From Neoroseomonas marina (lineage in GTDB: Bacteria > Pseudomonadota > Alphaproteobacteria > Acetobacterales > Acetobacteraceae), in NCBI RefSeq assembly GCF_012927745.1, contig NZ_JABBKX010000003.1, positions 62,001 to 126,000 on the forward strand: a stretch of DNA of 64,000 nt. Direction: 5' to 3'. Under the pieces are notes generated by a model that worked only from the letters and a program-made list of their open reading frames with translations, was not told the origin of the DNA and searched no databases. Both the position numbers and the translations under genes were made by a program. This document shows, piece by piece, positions 51,007 through 59,587 of this stretch (position 1 is the first letter of the stretch; every line of letters starts with the position of its first letter).

Positions 51007-51692
51007 CCGCCCTGCTGCGTCGTCGGCTGCCGCTGCTCGCCGCGCTCGCCCTGCCCGCCCGGGCGGCGCAGGCGCTGGAGGAGCGGGCGGCGACGCAGTT
51101 CCTCTTCGGCCAGACGGCGGATGGCGGGCGCGGCGAGATGGCCTGCTCCGCCTTCAAGGCCTGGGGGCCGGACGCCGATGGCATCTTCGTCGTGGTCGTG
51201 CCGGACGGGCAGGACATCCGGGTCGCGCTGATGCGCGCCGGCGAGGACGGCGCGCCGCAGGTCGTGGCCGGGCCTGTCGCCGTCGAGCCCCTCACCATCG
51301 ACCCGCTCTGGTCCTGCCTGATCGACATCGACGACCTCGCGCCGCTCGGCGGGCAGCGGGTGATCGCGGTGCGCCTTTCCAATTCCTACACCTCGACCGG
51401 CCGCAGCACCTCGACCGAGGCGCTGCACCTGCTGGTCCGCGACGGCACGGCGCTGCGGCCGATCTTCGCGAGCCTGCTCCGCGCCGCGCACAGCGAAACC
51501 GGACCGCGCGGCCAGCGCACGGGATGGGAACGGCGCTGGCGCGTCGTGCCGGTCGGCAGCCGACCTGGTGGCATGCCCGACCTGGTCGTACGGGACGTGC
51601 GCAACAACGCGCCCGTCAGCCGCCATCGCTGGACCGGCGAGGCCTATGCCCCGCCGGTCTTCGACCGCACGCCGCCGCTCGGCCCGGGCTGA
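51003..51692 (+). CDS. Exported hypothetical protein
   Basis: 229 aa with a signal peptide (LLAALALPARAAQA, ~1-23). The mature part is probably beta-rich, with Cys at ~48 and ~104, and an RQRTGWERRW-like basic stretch around 175. Family not recognised. The ATG overlaps the stop of the TPP enzyme (ATGA), so the two are co-translated, which is odd for a cytoplasmic enzyme and a periplasmic protein. Confidence 0.75.
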   Translation: MTALLRRRLPLLAALALPARAAQALEERAATQFLFGQTADGGRGEMACSAFKAWGPDADGIFVVVVPDGQDIRVALMRAGEDGAPQVVAGPVAVEPLTIDPLWSCLIDIDDLAPLGGQRVIAVRLSNSYTSTGRSTSTEALHLLVRDGTALRPIFASLLRAAHSETGPRGQRTGWERRWRVVPVGSRPGGMPDLVVRDVRNNAPVSRHRWTGEAYAPPVFDRTPPLGPG

Positions 51693-51825
51693 AGCGCGGT
51701 ACCGCGCGGGCTTCCGCGCGTGGCGGACGACGCCGTTCACCTCCCCGTCGAAGGCGCCGGCGGCCAGGTTTGCAAACGCCCTCCCCGGCTGGCAGCCTCG
51801 ACCGAACGAAACAGGAAACGCCACC

Positions 51826-52962
51826 ATGAAGATCGTCGACATCCGGGCCTTCCCGACCTCCTTCCCGCTGCCGCAGGGCGGGCCGCGCCTCGGTATCGGC
51901 CAGGCGATCAAGCGCGACGCGGTGATGGTGAAGGTCATCACGGAGGACGGCATCGTCGGCTGGGGCGAAAGCCATCACGGCCGCGCGCACACCGCCATCG
52001 CGAAGCTGATCGAGACGACGCTGCGCAGCCTCATCCTCGGCATGGATGCCTTCGACACCACGGGCATCAACGCGCGCATCTACAAGTACCAGCTGGCGAG
52101 CCACGGCATGGGTGCGGCCTGCGCCATGGCGATGTCGGGCATCGACATGGCGCTGTGGGACGCCAAGGGGAAGGCGCTGAACCTGCCGCTGTACAAGCTG
52201 CTCGGCGGCGCGGCGCGGCCCGTGGCCGCCTATGCCGGTGGCGTGGCGCTCGGCTACCAGGACCCCGCTGCGCTGATCGATGAGGCCGCGCCGCATATCG
52301 AGGCCGGCTACAGGGCGGTGAAGCTGCGCGTCGGCGACACGGTGAAGGACGACGTGGCGCGCATGGAGGCGGTGCGCGATGCCTTCGGCCACGGCCTCGC
52401 CATCCTGACCGACGCGAATATCGGCTACTCGATCGACCAGGTCCGCCAGGTGATGCCGGAGATGGATCGGCTCAACATCGGCTGGCTGGAGGAACCCTTC
52501 CCCGCCCACGACCATCATCTCTACGCCCAGGCGCGCGGCTACGGCGCGACGCCGCTCGCCGCCGGGGAGAACCACTTCACCCGCTTCGAATTCACCCGCG
52601 TGCTCGAGGACGGCGTGATCACCATCTGGCAGCCCGACCTCTCGAAATGCGGCGGCATCACGGAAGCGCTGCGCATCGCCGGCATGGCCTCCGCCTTCAA
52701 GATCCCGGTCAACCCGCATTCCTCGATGACCGGGGTGAACCAGGCGGCCTCGATCCACTTCCTCGCCGCCATCGAGAATGCCGGCTACTTCGAGGCCGAC
52801 ATCTCCAAGGCCAACAAGTTCCGCGACGAGCTCGGCAGCACGCCCTGGACGATCGGCGCCGACGGCAACGTCCTGCCGAACCGGACGCCGGGCATCGGCG
52901 TGGAGATCGACGAGGCCTTCCTCGAGGCGCATCCGCCCATCGAGGGGCCGGGCTACGTCTGA
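51826..52962 (+). CDS. Enolase-superfamily enzyme (mandelate racemase/muconate-lactonizing type)
   Basis: 378 aa from the ATG at 51826 (AGGAAA site). Catalytic and Mg residues: K166-x-R168 in AVKLRV, Asp196 in TDANIG, Glu222-223 in LEEPF, Glu248 in AGENHF, Asp271 and His298 in NPHSS. The complete set indicates an acid-sugar dehydratase or racemase. KxR rather than KxK or KxH at the second strand is a subgroup mark. Tail-to-tail overlap of 10 nt with the next gene. Confidence 0.93.
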   Translation: MKIVDIRAFPTSFPLPQGGPRLGIGQAIKRDAVMVKVITEDGIVGWGESHHGRAHTAIAKLIETTLRSLILGMDAFDTTGINARIYKYQLASHGMGAACAMAMSGIDMALWDAKGKALNLPLYKLLGGAARPVAAYAGGVALGYQDPAALIDEAAPHIEAGYRAVKLRVGDTVKDDVARMEAVRDAFGHGLAILTDANIGYSIDQVRQVMPEMDRLNIGWLEEPFPAHDHHLYAQARGYGATPLAAGENHFTRFEFTRVLEDGVITIWQPDLSKCGGITEALRIAGMASAFKIPVNPHSSMTGVNQAASIHFLAAIENAGYFEADISKANKFRDELGSTPWTIGADGNVLPNRTPGIGVEIDEAFLEAHPPIEGPGYV

Positions 52963-53360
52963 GGCCTGGCCTCGGCCAGCGCGGCGGCGTGTTCCATCAC
53001 CTGGCGCCCGGCGCGGTTCCAGGTGGTGATGCCGCCCACCAGGATGCACTGGACCAGGCCCTCGGCGAGTTCCGGCAGCGTCAGCCCCTGGCGGAGCGCG
53101 TTGCCGGCGTGGACCTTCGCCCCGTCCACCGCGCCCACCAGCACGTCGAGCAGGACGAGGATCAGTTCCTTGGTCTTGATGTCGAGCGCCCCGCCCTGGT
53201 CCGGCGCGCGCATCGCGGCCTCGCGCAGCAGGCCGTAGCCGGCGAAGGCGCCCGGCGCGTGCTGCAGCAGCAGGCGGAAAGCATCGGGGACGCGCCCGGT
53301 CGTCGCCTCGAAATTCGCGATGCCGCGCGCGACCGCGGCCTCCAGTACCTCATCGGCCAT
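52953..53360 (-). CDS. Carboxymuconolactone decarboxylase-family protein
   Basis: 135 aa from the ATG at 53360 (an upstream in-frame ATG at 53384 is less likely). All-helical CMD fold: LDIKTKELILVLLDVLVG and HAGNALRQGLTLPELAEGLVQCILVGG. The CxxC/CxxxH pair of AhpD-type peroxidases is missing, so it is not a thiol peroxidase; decarboxylase or another function. Convergent with the enolase-superfamily gene. Confidence 0.88.
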   Translation of the reverse strand: MADEVLEAAVARGIANFEATTGRVPDAFRLLLQHAPGAFAGYGLLREAAMRAPDQGGALDIKTKELILVLLDVLVGAVDGAKVHAGNALRQGLTLPELAEGLVQCILVGGITTWNRAGRQVMEHAAALAEARPQT

Positions 53361-53411
53361 GGCTGGTCCCCCTGATCCGGCCACAAGCCTGGGCGCGGCG
53401 CCGGCGCCGGG

Positions 53412-54002
53412 TCAACCGGCGGCGGCGAGGATGTCCTGCGGCGACAGGATGCGGCGGAGCGCGAAGCTGGCAGGCGGTTCCGGCCGGAAGACCGCGACGC
53501 CGTTCTCGCGGAACTCCTGCTGCGCGACCGACCGGCCGAGCACCATGGCCAGCTTCTGGATGTGCCCGACGAGCAGCGTGTTGGTGCCCGGCGCGGGTGC
53601 GATCGCCAGCGCCCGCCGCAGTCCCGCGACGGCGGCCGGGATGTCGGCGGTGTAGTCGTCCGCGACCAGGTCCATCGTGACCTCGACCGGCTGTCCGCGC
53701 GCGATGATCGCGGCGGTGTCGGAAGCACGGAACACCGGGCTCGACCGCACCAGACCGATCGGGATGCCGAGGCGCGCGATGGCGTCCGATACTTCCCCCG
53801 CCAGCCGCACCCCGGCGGCGGAGAGGTTCCGCTGCCCAGCCCGGTCCCCGAGCCGACCGGTGTCCAGCTGGCTGCGGTCGGTGACGCCGTGGCGCATGTA
53901 GAGCACGAAGCCACCGCGCCGCAGCTCCGCCACCCAATCGGGGACGGCGGCCGCGGCCGGCGTGGCCACCAGCAGCGCAAGTGCGCGTCGCGGCAGGCGC
54001 AT
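53412..54002 (-). CDS. Exported histidine phosphatase-family protein
   Basis: 196 aa with a signal peptide (ALALLVATPAAAA). Branch-2-like RHG motif YMRHGVTD (Arg37-His38), SSPVFRASDTA and the second catalytic His in LVGHIQKL. Periplasmic phosphohydrolase of unknown substrate. Follows the DUF1194 gene by one nt on the same strand, so co-transcribed. Confidence 0.9.
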   Translation of the reverse strand: MRLPRRALALLVATPAAAAVPDWVAELRRGGFVLYMRHGVTDRSQLDTGRLGDRAGQRNLSAAGVRLAGEVSDAIARLGIPIGLVRSSPVFRASDTAAIIARGQPVEVTMDLVADDYTADIPAAVAGLRRALAIAPAPGTNTLLVGHIQKLAMVLGRSVAQQEFRENGVAVFRPEPPASFALRRILSPQDILAAAG

Positions 54003-54003
54003 C

Positions 54004-54705
54004 TCAGGCGATTTCCCGGATCAGCTTGGCCCGCATCGCCCGCGCGAAATCCTGCCGCGTTTCGGCGGCGATGACGAAGGCGCCTGGGCCGCCGATCACC
54101 TCGCGCTCATAGGTCGCGCGCAGGGCTTCGCCGCGGCGCGTGACGGGCGCCACCTCGATGGCAAGGCCATTGACCGTGATGCCGGCGGCGACGGCGCGGT
54201 CGCGTGCCTCGGGCGCGGGAAGTATGGAGCGCATGTCCGGCCCGTCGCCGGCGACGTCGATCACCTTCTCCTCGGCGCGGAAGGGTGCTGCGGCGATCAG
54301 GGCCGTGGCATGCGCGATGGCGTCCCCGATGGCGTTGTAGGACTGGCGGGATCGCGGCGCGTCACGGAGCGCCACGGCCAGCATCGCCGCCGAGGCCGCG
54401 TCGCGTACCGCGATCCAGTCCACCACCGTCGCCGCGCCGCCAGGGCTGCCCCATTCGACCACCGCCACCGCGATGGCCTGCCGCGGCTGGGAGGCGATGG
54501 CCGCCAGCACGGCCGGGTGCGTGACGGATTCCGCGAGGCCCTCCCGCTGGAGCCGGAACTCGTCTGAATCGATAGAGCCCGAGGCATCCATCGCGAGCAC
54601 CAGCAGGAGGTCGACCTCGGGCGCCGCCTGCGCGGCGGCAAGGCCGGGCGCGAGCACCCCCGGCAGGCCCAGCATCGCCCGGCGCGGCATGGCGTGTCGT
54701 TTCAT
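54004..54705 (-). CDS. DUF1194 vWA-fold exported protein
   Basis: 233 aa with a Tat-like signal (MPRRAMLGLPGVLAPGLAAAQA). vWA fold with a classical MIDAS DASGS (40-44), then AVVEWGSPG and IDVAGDGPDM. DUF1194 proteins are alphaproteobacterial secreted vWA-like proteins of unknown role. Unrelated in detail to the vWA protein of the Srf/Tag-like cluster. Confidence 0.9.
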   Translation of the reverse strand: MKRHAMPRRAMLGLPGVLAPGLAAAQAAPEVDLLLVLAMDASGSIDSDEFRLQREGLAESVTHPAVLAAIASQPRQAIAVAVVEWGSPGGAATVVDWIAVRDAASAAMLAVALRDAPRSRQSYNAIGDAIAHATALIAAAPFRAEEKVIDVAGDGPDMRSILPAPEARDRAVAAGITVNGLAIEVAPVTRRGEALRATYEREVIGGPGAFVIAAETRQDFARAMRAKLIREIA

Positions 54706-54743
54706 CCGCGGTCACATGGCGCGCGCCGCGCGCCCGGCAAGCC

Positions 54744-56447
54744 TCATCCGGCGATGGCGTAGGCCGGGCGGCGCGGATCGGCCCCGGCGCGCACCAGCCC
54801 CGCCTTGGGGTCGGACATCACCGCCTCCACGCTGCCGGCGAGCCAGGTCATCTCCGGCCATTCCTTCACCTCGTGCCCCCGCGCGGCGAGGTCGTCCCGC
54901 ACCGATTGCGGTACGCGCGCTTCCACCGCGATACGCGCGGGGAAGTAGTCGAAGGGCGCGAAGGAGGACGGGAAGGCATAGGAGGCGAGGCGCGGCGCCT
55001 CGATCGCTTCCTGCAATTCCATGCCGAAGTGGAAGACGTTCAGCATGACCTGCAGCATGGCCTGGATCTGCACGTCCCCGCCCGGCGTGCCGAAGGGCAT
55101 GACGCCACCATCCTCGGTGACCAGCATCGCCGGGTTGGGCGTCAGGCGCGGCCGCTTGCCCGGCGCGACGCCCGAGGGATGCGCCGGATCGGGGCGCGAC
55201 TGGCTGCCACGGTTCGACGGCACGATGCCGAGCCCCGGGACAACCGGCGAATTCCACGACCCGTCGGACGGCGTCGCGCTGAACGCATTACCCCAGCGAT
55301 CGACCACGGCGACGTAGGAGGTATCGGCCTCGACCTTCGGCAGGTCCGCGCGCTGCGGCCCCACGGCCGGCGTGCCGCGGCCGAGCAGCGGCTCGTACAT
55401 CGTCGGATGCGCCCGCTGCGGGTCGATCTGGCGCAGCCGCGCATCGAGGTGATCCGGCGCGAGCAGCCCTTCCACCGGCACCTGGGTGAACAGCGGATCG
55501 CCGAAATGGTACTCGCGGTCGGCCATCGCCGCCTTCACGCATTCGGTCAGCAGGTGCAGGTAGTCGGCGGAATTGTGCGCCATGTCCGAGAAGCCGGCGC
55601 GTTCCATCAGCAGCAGCGCCTGCGCGAGCGCCGGCCCCTGGCACCACGGCCCGCAGGTCAGCAGCGTATGGCCGCGCCAGGGCTTTGCGACCGCGGGTTC
55701 GAGGCGCGAACGGAACCCTTCCATGTCCTCCATCGACAGGAAGCCGCCCTCGGCCTGGATGAAGCGGACGATCTCGCGCGCGATGTCGCCGCGGTAGAAG
55801 GCCGCATGCGCGGCGGCGAGGCCCGCCATCCGCCCGCCCTTGGCGGCCGCGCGGCGTTCCTCGTCGACCATGTAGGTCAGCGTGCGCGCGAGGTCCGACT
55901 GCACGAAGCGCTCGCCCACCACCGGCGGCTTGCCGCCCGGCAGGTAGATCGCGGCGTTGGAGGGATACTTCGCGTAGTCCTCGATATGCAGCGCCACCGT
56001 CTCGGCGAGCAGCGGGAAGACCGCGAAGCCCTCGGCCGCGTAGCGGATCGCGTATTGCGCGACCTCGCCGAAGCCCATCGTGCCGTGGCGCTCGAGCGCG
56101 GTGATCCAGGCGTCCGGCGCCGCCGGCACCACGGTCCGCCGCACGCCGTTCGGGATCTTCCCGCCATGCTCGCGCATGAAGACGTCCGGCGGCAGGGCGC
56201 GCGGCCAGTGGCCGAGGCCGGCGATGGTCTCGACCGTCCCGTCGGCCATGCGGATCATGATCGGCGCGACGCCCGCGACATTCACCAGGTCCGGCAGCAC
56301 GACGCCGAGCGCGATGCCGGCCGCGCAGCCGGCATCCACCGCATTGCCGCCCGCTTCCAGCACCGCCATGCCGGCACTCGCGGCAAGGTAGTGGCCGGCG
56401 GAGATGGCGTGGCGCGGGCCGGACAGCGTGGGGCGCGTCGAGGTCAT
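54744..56447 (-). CDS. Gamma-glutamyltransferase-family protein (Ntn hydrolase), copy 2
   Basis: 567 aa from the ATG at 56447 with GGAGG close by. Family marks: LEAGGNAVDAGCAAGIAL, and the processing/nucleophile Thr in EADTSYVAVVDRWGNA; the GTPGGDVQIQA loop replaces GSPGG. No signal peptide. It is a different branch from copy 1 at 27827. Divergent from the enoyl-CoA hydratase across 118 nt. Substrate could be gamma-glutamyl or other N-acyl compounds. Confidence 0.92.
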   Translation of the reverse strand: MTSTRPTLSGPRHAISAGHYLAASAGMAVLEAGGNAVDAGCAAGIALGVVLPDLVNVAGVAPIMIRMADGTVETIAGLGHWPRALPPDVFMREHGGKIPNGVRRTVVPAAPDAWITALERHGTMGFGEVAQYAIRYAAEGFAVFPLLAETVALHIEDYAKYPSNAAIYLPGGKPPVVGERFVQSDLARTLTYMVDEERRAAAKGGRMAGLAAAHAAFYRGDIAREIVRFIQAEGGFLSMEDMEGFRSRLEPAVAKPWRGHTLLTCGPWCQGPALAQALLLMERAGFSDMAHNSADYLHLLTECVKAAMADREYHFGDPLFTQVPVEGLLAPDHLDARLRQIDPQRAHPTMYEPLLGRGTPAVGPQRADLPKVEADTSYVAVVDRWGNAFSATPSDGSWNSPVVPGLGIVPSNRGSQSRPDPAHPSGVAPGKRPRLTPNPAMLVTEDGGVMPFGTPGGDVQIQAMLQVMLNVFHFGMELQEAIEAPRLASYAFPSSFAPFDYFPARIAVEARVPQSVRDDLAARGHEVKEWPEMTWLAGSVEAVMSDPKAGLVRAGADPRRPAYAIAG

Positions 56448-56565
56448 CGGAGGCTCCTCCCGAAAGGCGGGGAGAGCCTCGGCGCGCTTCGGCCATGCGT
56501 CAACGGCGGCTTGGCGGCGCGCGCCACCCCCGGCAAGGATGCGCCCGTTCGAAGGGAGAACCGCC

Positions 56566-57351
56566 ATGGCCAAACCCGTCCTGCTGTCGATCGACGACCG
56601 CGGCATCGCCACCGCCACGCTCAACAAGCCCGCCAAGGGCAATGCCTATGACGAGGACCTGCTCGCCGCGCTGATCGAGGGCCTCGACGCGCTGCACGAC
56701 GACCCTAAGGTCCGGGCACTGGTGATCCGCGGCGCCGGCAAGCATTTCCAGGCGGGGGCGGACCTCGACTGGCTGGCCAAGGCGGCGACCTATGGGCCGG
56801 AGCAGGCCTATGCGGCGTCGATGGCGACCACCACCGCCATGCAGAAGCTGAACGAGTTTCCCAAGCCGACATTCGCCTTGGTGCATGGCGCCTGCTTCGG
56901 CGGCGGCTGCGGCGTGGTCTGCTGCGTCGACGTCGCGATCGCCACGCCGGCCGCGATCTTCGGCCTGACGGAAGTGCGCGTCGGCGTCGCGCCGACCCCG
57001 ATCAGCACCCACATGGTCCATGCCATGGGCCTGCGACAGACCCGCCGCTATGCCATCACGGGCGAGCGCTTCGACGCAGCCGAGGCGCTGCGTATCGGCC
57101 TGGTCCATGAAGTCGTCGAGGCCGACAAGGCGGATGCGCGACTCGCCGAGATCATCGACCAGACGATGCTCTCCTCGCCGACCGCCATCGCCATGACCAA
57201 GGATTCGTTCCTCGGCGCCAACGGCCTGAAGCTCTCTGCCCGGGAGATGTCGCTGCTGGCGCACGAATCCTGGATGCAGCGGGCCTCGGCCGAGGGGAAG
57301 GAAGGTCTCGCCGCCTTCCGTGAGAAGCGTCGCCCGGCCTGGTACAGGTAA
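56566..57351 (+). CDS. Enoyl-CoA hydratase/isomerase-family protein
   Basis: 261 aa from the ATG at 56566 (GGGAGA site). Crotonase fold: oxyanion-hole segments KHFQAGADLDWL and HGACFGGGCGV, and an active-site Glu in LTEVRVGVAP. The second Glu of classical crotonase (in the GGGCE position) is replaced, as in methylglutaconyl-CoA hydratase-like and isomerase members. The exact reaction is not assigned. A hairpin terminator follows. Confidence 0.93.
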   Translation: MAKPVLLSIDDRGIATATLNKPAKGNAYDEDLLAALIEGLDALHDDPKVRALVIRGAGKHFQAGADLDWLAKAATYGPEQAYAASMATTTAMQKLNEFPKPTFALVHGACFGGGCGVVCCVDVAIATPAAIFGLTEVRVGVAPTPISTHMVHAMGLRQTRRYAITGERFDAAEALRIGLVHEVVEADKADARLAEIIDQTMLSSPTAIAMTKDSFLGANGLKLSAREMSLLAHESWMQRASAEGKEGLAAFREKRRPAWYR

Positions 57352-57383
57352 GGGTATCTCAACCTATAGTTGCGCCCGAGTAT

Positions 57384-57410
57384 CTCCGACAAGCAGTGCG
57401 CTTGTCGGAG
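57384..57410. terminator. Terminator hairpin after enoyl-CoA hydratase gene
   Basis: Perfect 10-bp inverted repeat (CTCCGACAAG / CTTGTCGGAG) with a 7-nt loop, 32 nt after the stop and 3 nt before the Pho box. A short T-rich stretch (GTTCTTTC) follows. It insulates the phosphate operon from read-through. Confidence 0.7.
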
Positions 57411-57413
57411 CCT

Positions 57414-57442
57414 CTGTCATCGTTCTTTCATAAAACTGCAAT
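57414..57442 (+). promoter_or_regulatory. Pho box upstream of pstS (PhoB binding site)
   Basis: Three direct 7-mers at 11-bp spacing: CTGTCAT (57414-57420), CTTTCAT (57425-57431) and CTGCAAT (57436-57442), separated by 4-bp AT-richer linkers. This matches the PhoB consensus CTGTCAT with 11-bp periodicity almost exactly. The site replaces a -35 element; a weak -10-like TAGA lies ~20 bp downstream. With phoB at the end of the same operon, this predicts positive autoregulation under phosphate starvation. Confidence 0.85.
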
Positions 57443-57530
57443 CGGGAGGTCTTCCACCCCGCCTAGAAGCCGCCCACGTGTCGTCCCGTCCGGGGCGGCG
57501 CGGCTTCTACCACTGACGGAGTGAGACGCT

Positions 57531-58550
57531 GTGAATAGGCGGTCCTTCCTTCTCGGCGCCGGTGCGGCGCTGAGCCTTCCGGTTCTCGAGGCCCGCGCCC
57601 AGGGCGCGCAGATCACGGGCGCTGGCGCGTCCTTCCCCAACCCGATCTACCAGAAGTGGGCCGAAGCGGCCCGCGAGGCGACCGGCCTGCAACTGAACTA
57701 CCAGTCGGTCGGTTCCGGCGCCGGCATCAACCAGATCCGCAACCGGACCGTCGATTTCGGCGCGACGGACGCACCGCTGAACCAGCAGCAGCTCACCGAG
57801 GGCAACCTGCTGCAGTTCCCGACGGTGATGGGCTCGGTCGTGCCGATCATCAACGTCCCCGGCATCGAGAACGAGCAGCTGAAGCTGACCGGCGAGGTCC
57901 TGGCTGACATCTTCCTCGGCCGCATCACCCGCTGGAACGACCCGCGCATCGCGGAACTCAACGCGGGCGTCACTCTGCCGGGCCTGGCCATCGCGCCGGT
58001 CTATCGTGCCGATGGGTCGGGCACGACCTTCGTGTTCACGTCCTACCTCGCGGCGGCGTCGGCGAATTGGCGCTCGGGCCCCGGCGCGGCGACCTCGGTC
58101 CGCTGGCCGGTCGGCAACGGCGCGCGCGGCAACGAGGGTGTCGCGGGCGGCGTGCGCAACACGCGCGGCGGCATCGGCTATGTCGAGAACGCCTATGCCA
58201 GCCGCAACAACCTCGTCACCACGCAGCTGAAGAACAAGGCCGGCCACTTCGTGAAGCCGACCATGGAGGCCTTCATCGCCGCCGCTTCCAATGCGGACTG
58301 GTCGGTGCCGGGTTTCGCCGCGAACATCATCGACCAGGGCGGCGACGCCTCCTGGCCGATCGTCGCGCCGACCTTCATCCTGCTGCCGACCAACCCGGCG
58401 AACGCCGCACGCAACGCCAATGTGCGCAAGTTCTTCGACTGGGCCTATGCCAATGGCGATGCGATGGCCCGCGAGCTCGAGTACATCCCGCTGCCGGAGG
58501 CGACCAAGACCGCTGTCCGCGCCGCCTGGCGGACGCAGTTCGGCGCCTGA
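57531..58550 (+). CDS. pstS: Phosphate ABC transporter substrate-binding protein PstS
   Basis: 339 aa from a GTG start with GGAG nine bases upstream. A Tat-type signal (NRRSFLLGAGAALSLP) precedes GAGASFPNPIYQKW, the PstS opening. Phosphate-binding segments include SVGSGAGINQI, DFGATDAPL and ADGSGTTFVFTSYL. Binds periplasmic phosphate for PstCAB. Under the Pho box. Confidence 0.97.
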   Translation: MNRRSFLLGAGAALSLPVLEARAQGAQITGAGASFPNPIYQKWAEAAREATGLQLNYQSVGSGAGINQIRNRTVDFGATDAPLNQQQLTEGNLLQFPTVMGSVVPIINVPGIENEQLKLTGEVLADIFLGRITRWNDPRIAELNAGVTLPGLAIAPVYRADGSGTTFVFTSYLAAASANWRSGPGAATSVRWPVGNGARGNEGVAGGVRNTRGGIGYVENAYASRNNLVTTQLKNKAGHFVKPTMEAFIAAASNADWSVPGFAANIIDQGGDASWPIVAPTFILLPTNPANAARNANVRKFFDWAYANGDAMARELEYIPLPEATKTAVRAAWRTQFGA

Positions 58551-58559
58551 TCCGCATCG

Positions 58560-58585
58560 CAGGGCCCGGCTTCGGCCGGGCCCTG
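58560..58585. other. Strong UUCG hairpin between pstS and pstC
   Basis: Perfect 11-bp inverted repeat closed by a TTCG tetraloop, ten nt after the pstS stop and 27 nt before pstC. No T-run, so more likely a 3'-end stabiliser or partial attenuator that lets pstS mRNA outlast the membrane-subunit part. Such an element fits the need for more PstS than PstCAB. Confidence 0.7.
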
Positions 58586-58611
58586 CCCCACCTTGACGAC
58601 AGGCAGACGCC

Positions 58612-59583
58612 GTGAGCCAGGCCGCAACCGCCGACACACCCCACCCCGCCGCCACCCGCCGCAGCCGCGGCAATGTCGGCGACATCGTCTTCGAAGGGGC
58701 CTGCCGCGGCGCGGCTGTCCTGGTCCTGATCCTGCTCGGCGCCATCATCGTCGAGCTGTTCCTCGCCGGCCTGCCGGCCTTCCGTGCCTTCGGCCTGCCC
58801 TTCGTCTGGTCCACGGACTGGGACCCGGTGCAGGAAGTGTTCGGCGCGGGCGTGTCGATCTACGGCACGGTGGTCACGGCGGTTCTGGCGATCGTGCTGG
58901 CGGTCCCGCTGGCCTTCGGCATCGCCTTCTACCTGACGGAACTGGCGCCGCCCTGGCTGCGCCGGCCGGTCGGCACGGCGATCGAGCTGCTCGCCGCGGT
59001 GCCTTCGATCATCTACGGCATGTGGGGCTTCTTCGTGATCGCGCCCGCTTTCGCCCAATACATCCAGCCGACCATCATCGACACGGTGGGCGAGCTGCCG
59101 CTGGTCGGCTTTCTGTTCCAGGGCGCGCCCTTCGGCACCGGCATCTTCACCGCGGCCTTCATCCTCGCGATCATGATCCTGCCCTTCATCGCGGCCACGA
59201 TGCGCGACGTCTTCGAGCAGGTACCCCCCGTCTACAAGGAAAGTGCCTACGGGCTGGGCGCGACGACCTGGGAGGTGATGCGCAGCGTGGTCCTGCCCTA
59301 CACCCGCGTGTCGGTGGTCGGTGGCATCATGCTCGGTCTCGGCCGCGCGCTGGGCGAGACGATGGCGGTCACCTTCGTCATCGGCAACGCCAACCGAATC
59401 AGCACATCTCTGTTCGGGCCCGGCAACACCATCGCCTCCCTCGTCGCGCTGGAATTCGGGGAAAGCGAGGCCGGCAGCCTGAAGTTCGCCTCGCTGCTCG
59501 CGCTCGGCTTCATCCTCTTCGTGCTCTCCTTCCTCGTGCTCGCCGCCTCGCGCTACCTGCTGCGCTCGCGGCTGAAGGCCTGA
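58612..59583 (+). CDS. pstC: Phosphate ABC transporter permease PstC
   Basis: 323 aa, six membrane helices, the BPD permease EAA-loop region with YGLGATTWEVMRSVVLPYTRVSVVGG. Order pstS-pstC-pstA-pstB-phoU-phoB assigns it. It forms the channel with PstA. GTG start (GTGAGCCAGGCC). Confidence 0.97.
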   Translation: MSQAATADTPHPAATRRSRGNVGDIVFEGACRGAAVLVLILLGAIIVELFLAGLPAFRAFGLPFVWSTDWDPVQEVFGAGVSIYGTVVTAVLAIVLAVPLAFGIAFYLTELAPPWLRRPVGTAIELLAAVPSIIYGMWGFFVIAPAFAQYIQPTIIDTVGELPLVGFLFQGAPFGTGIFTAAFILAIMILPFIAATMRDVFEQVPPVYKESAYGLGATTWEVMRSVVLPYTRVSVVGGIMLGLGRALGETMAVTFVIGNANRISTSLFGPGNTIASLVALEFGESEAGSLKFASLLALGFILFVLSFLVLAASRYLLRSRLKA

Positions 59584-59587
59584 CGCC

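Noticed and set aside
53391..53412. GC-rich self-complementary stretch between the CMD and phosphatase genes
   Set aside because: Short GGCGCC-type palindromes occur throughout this genome; no loop or T-run supports a terminator.
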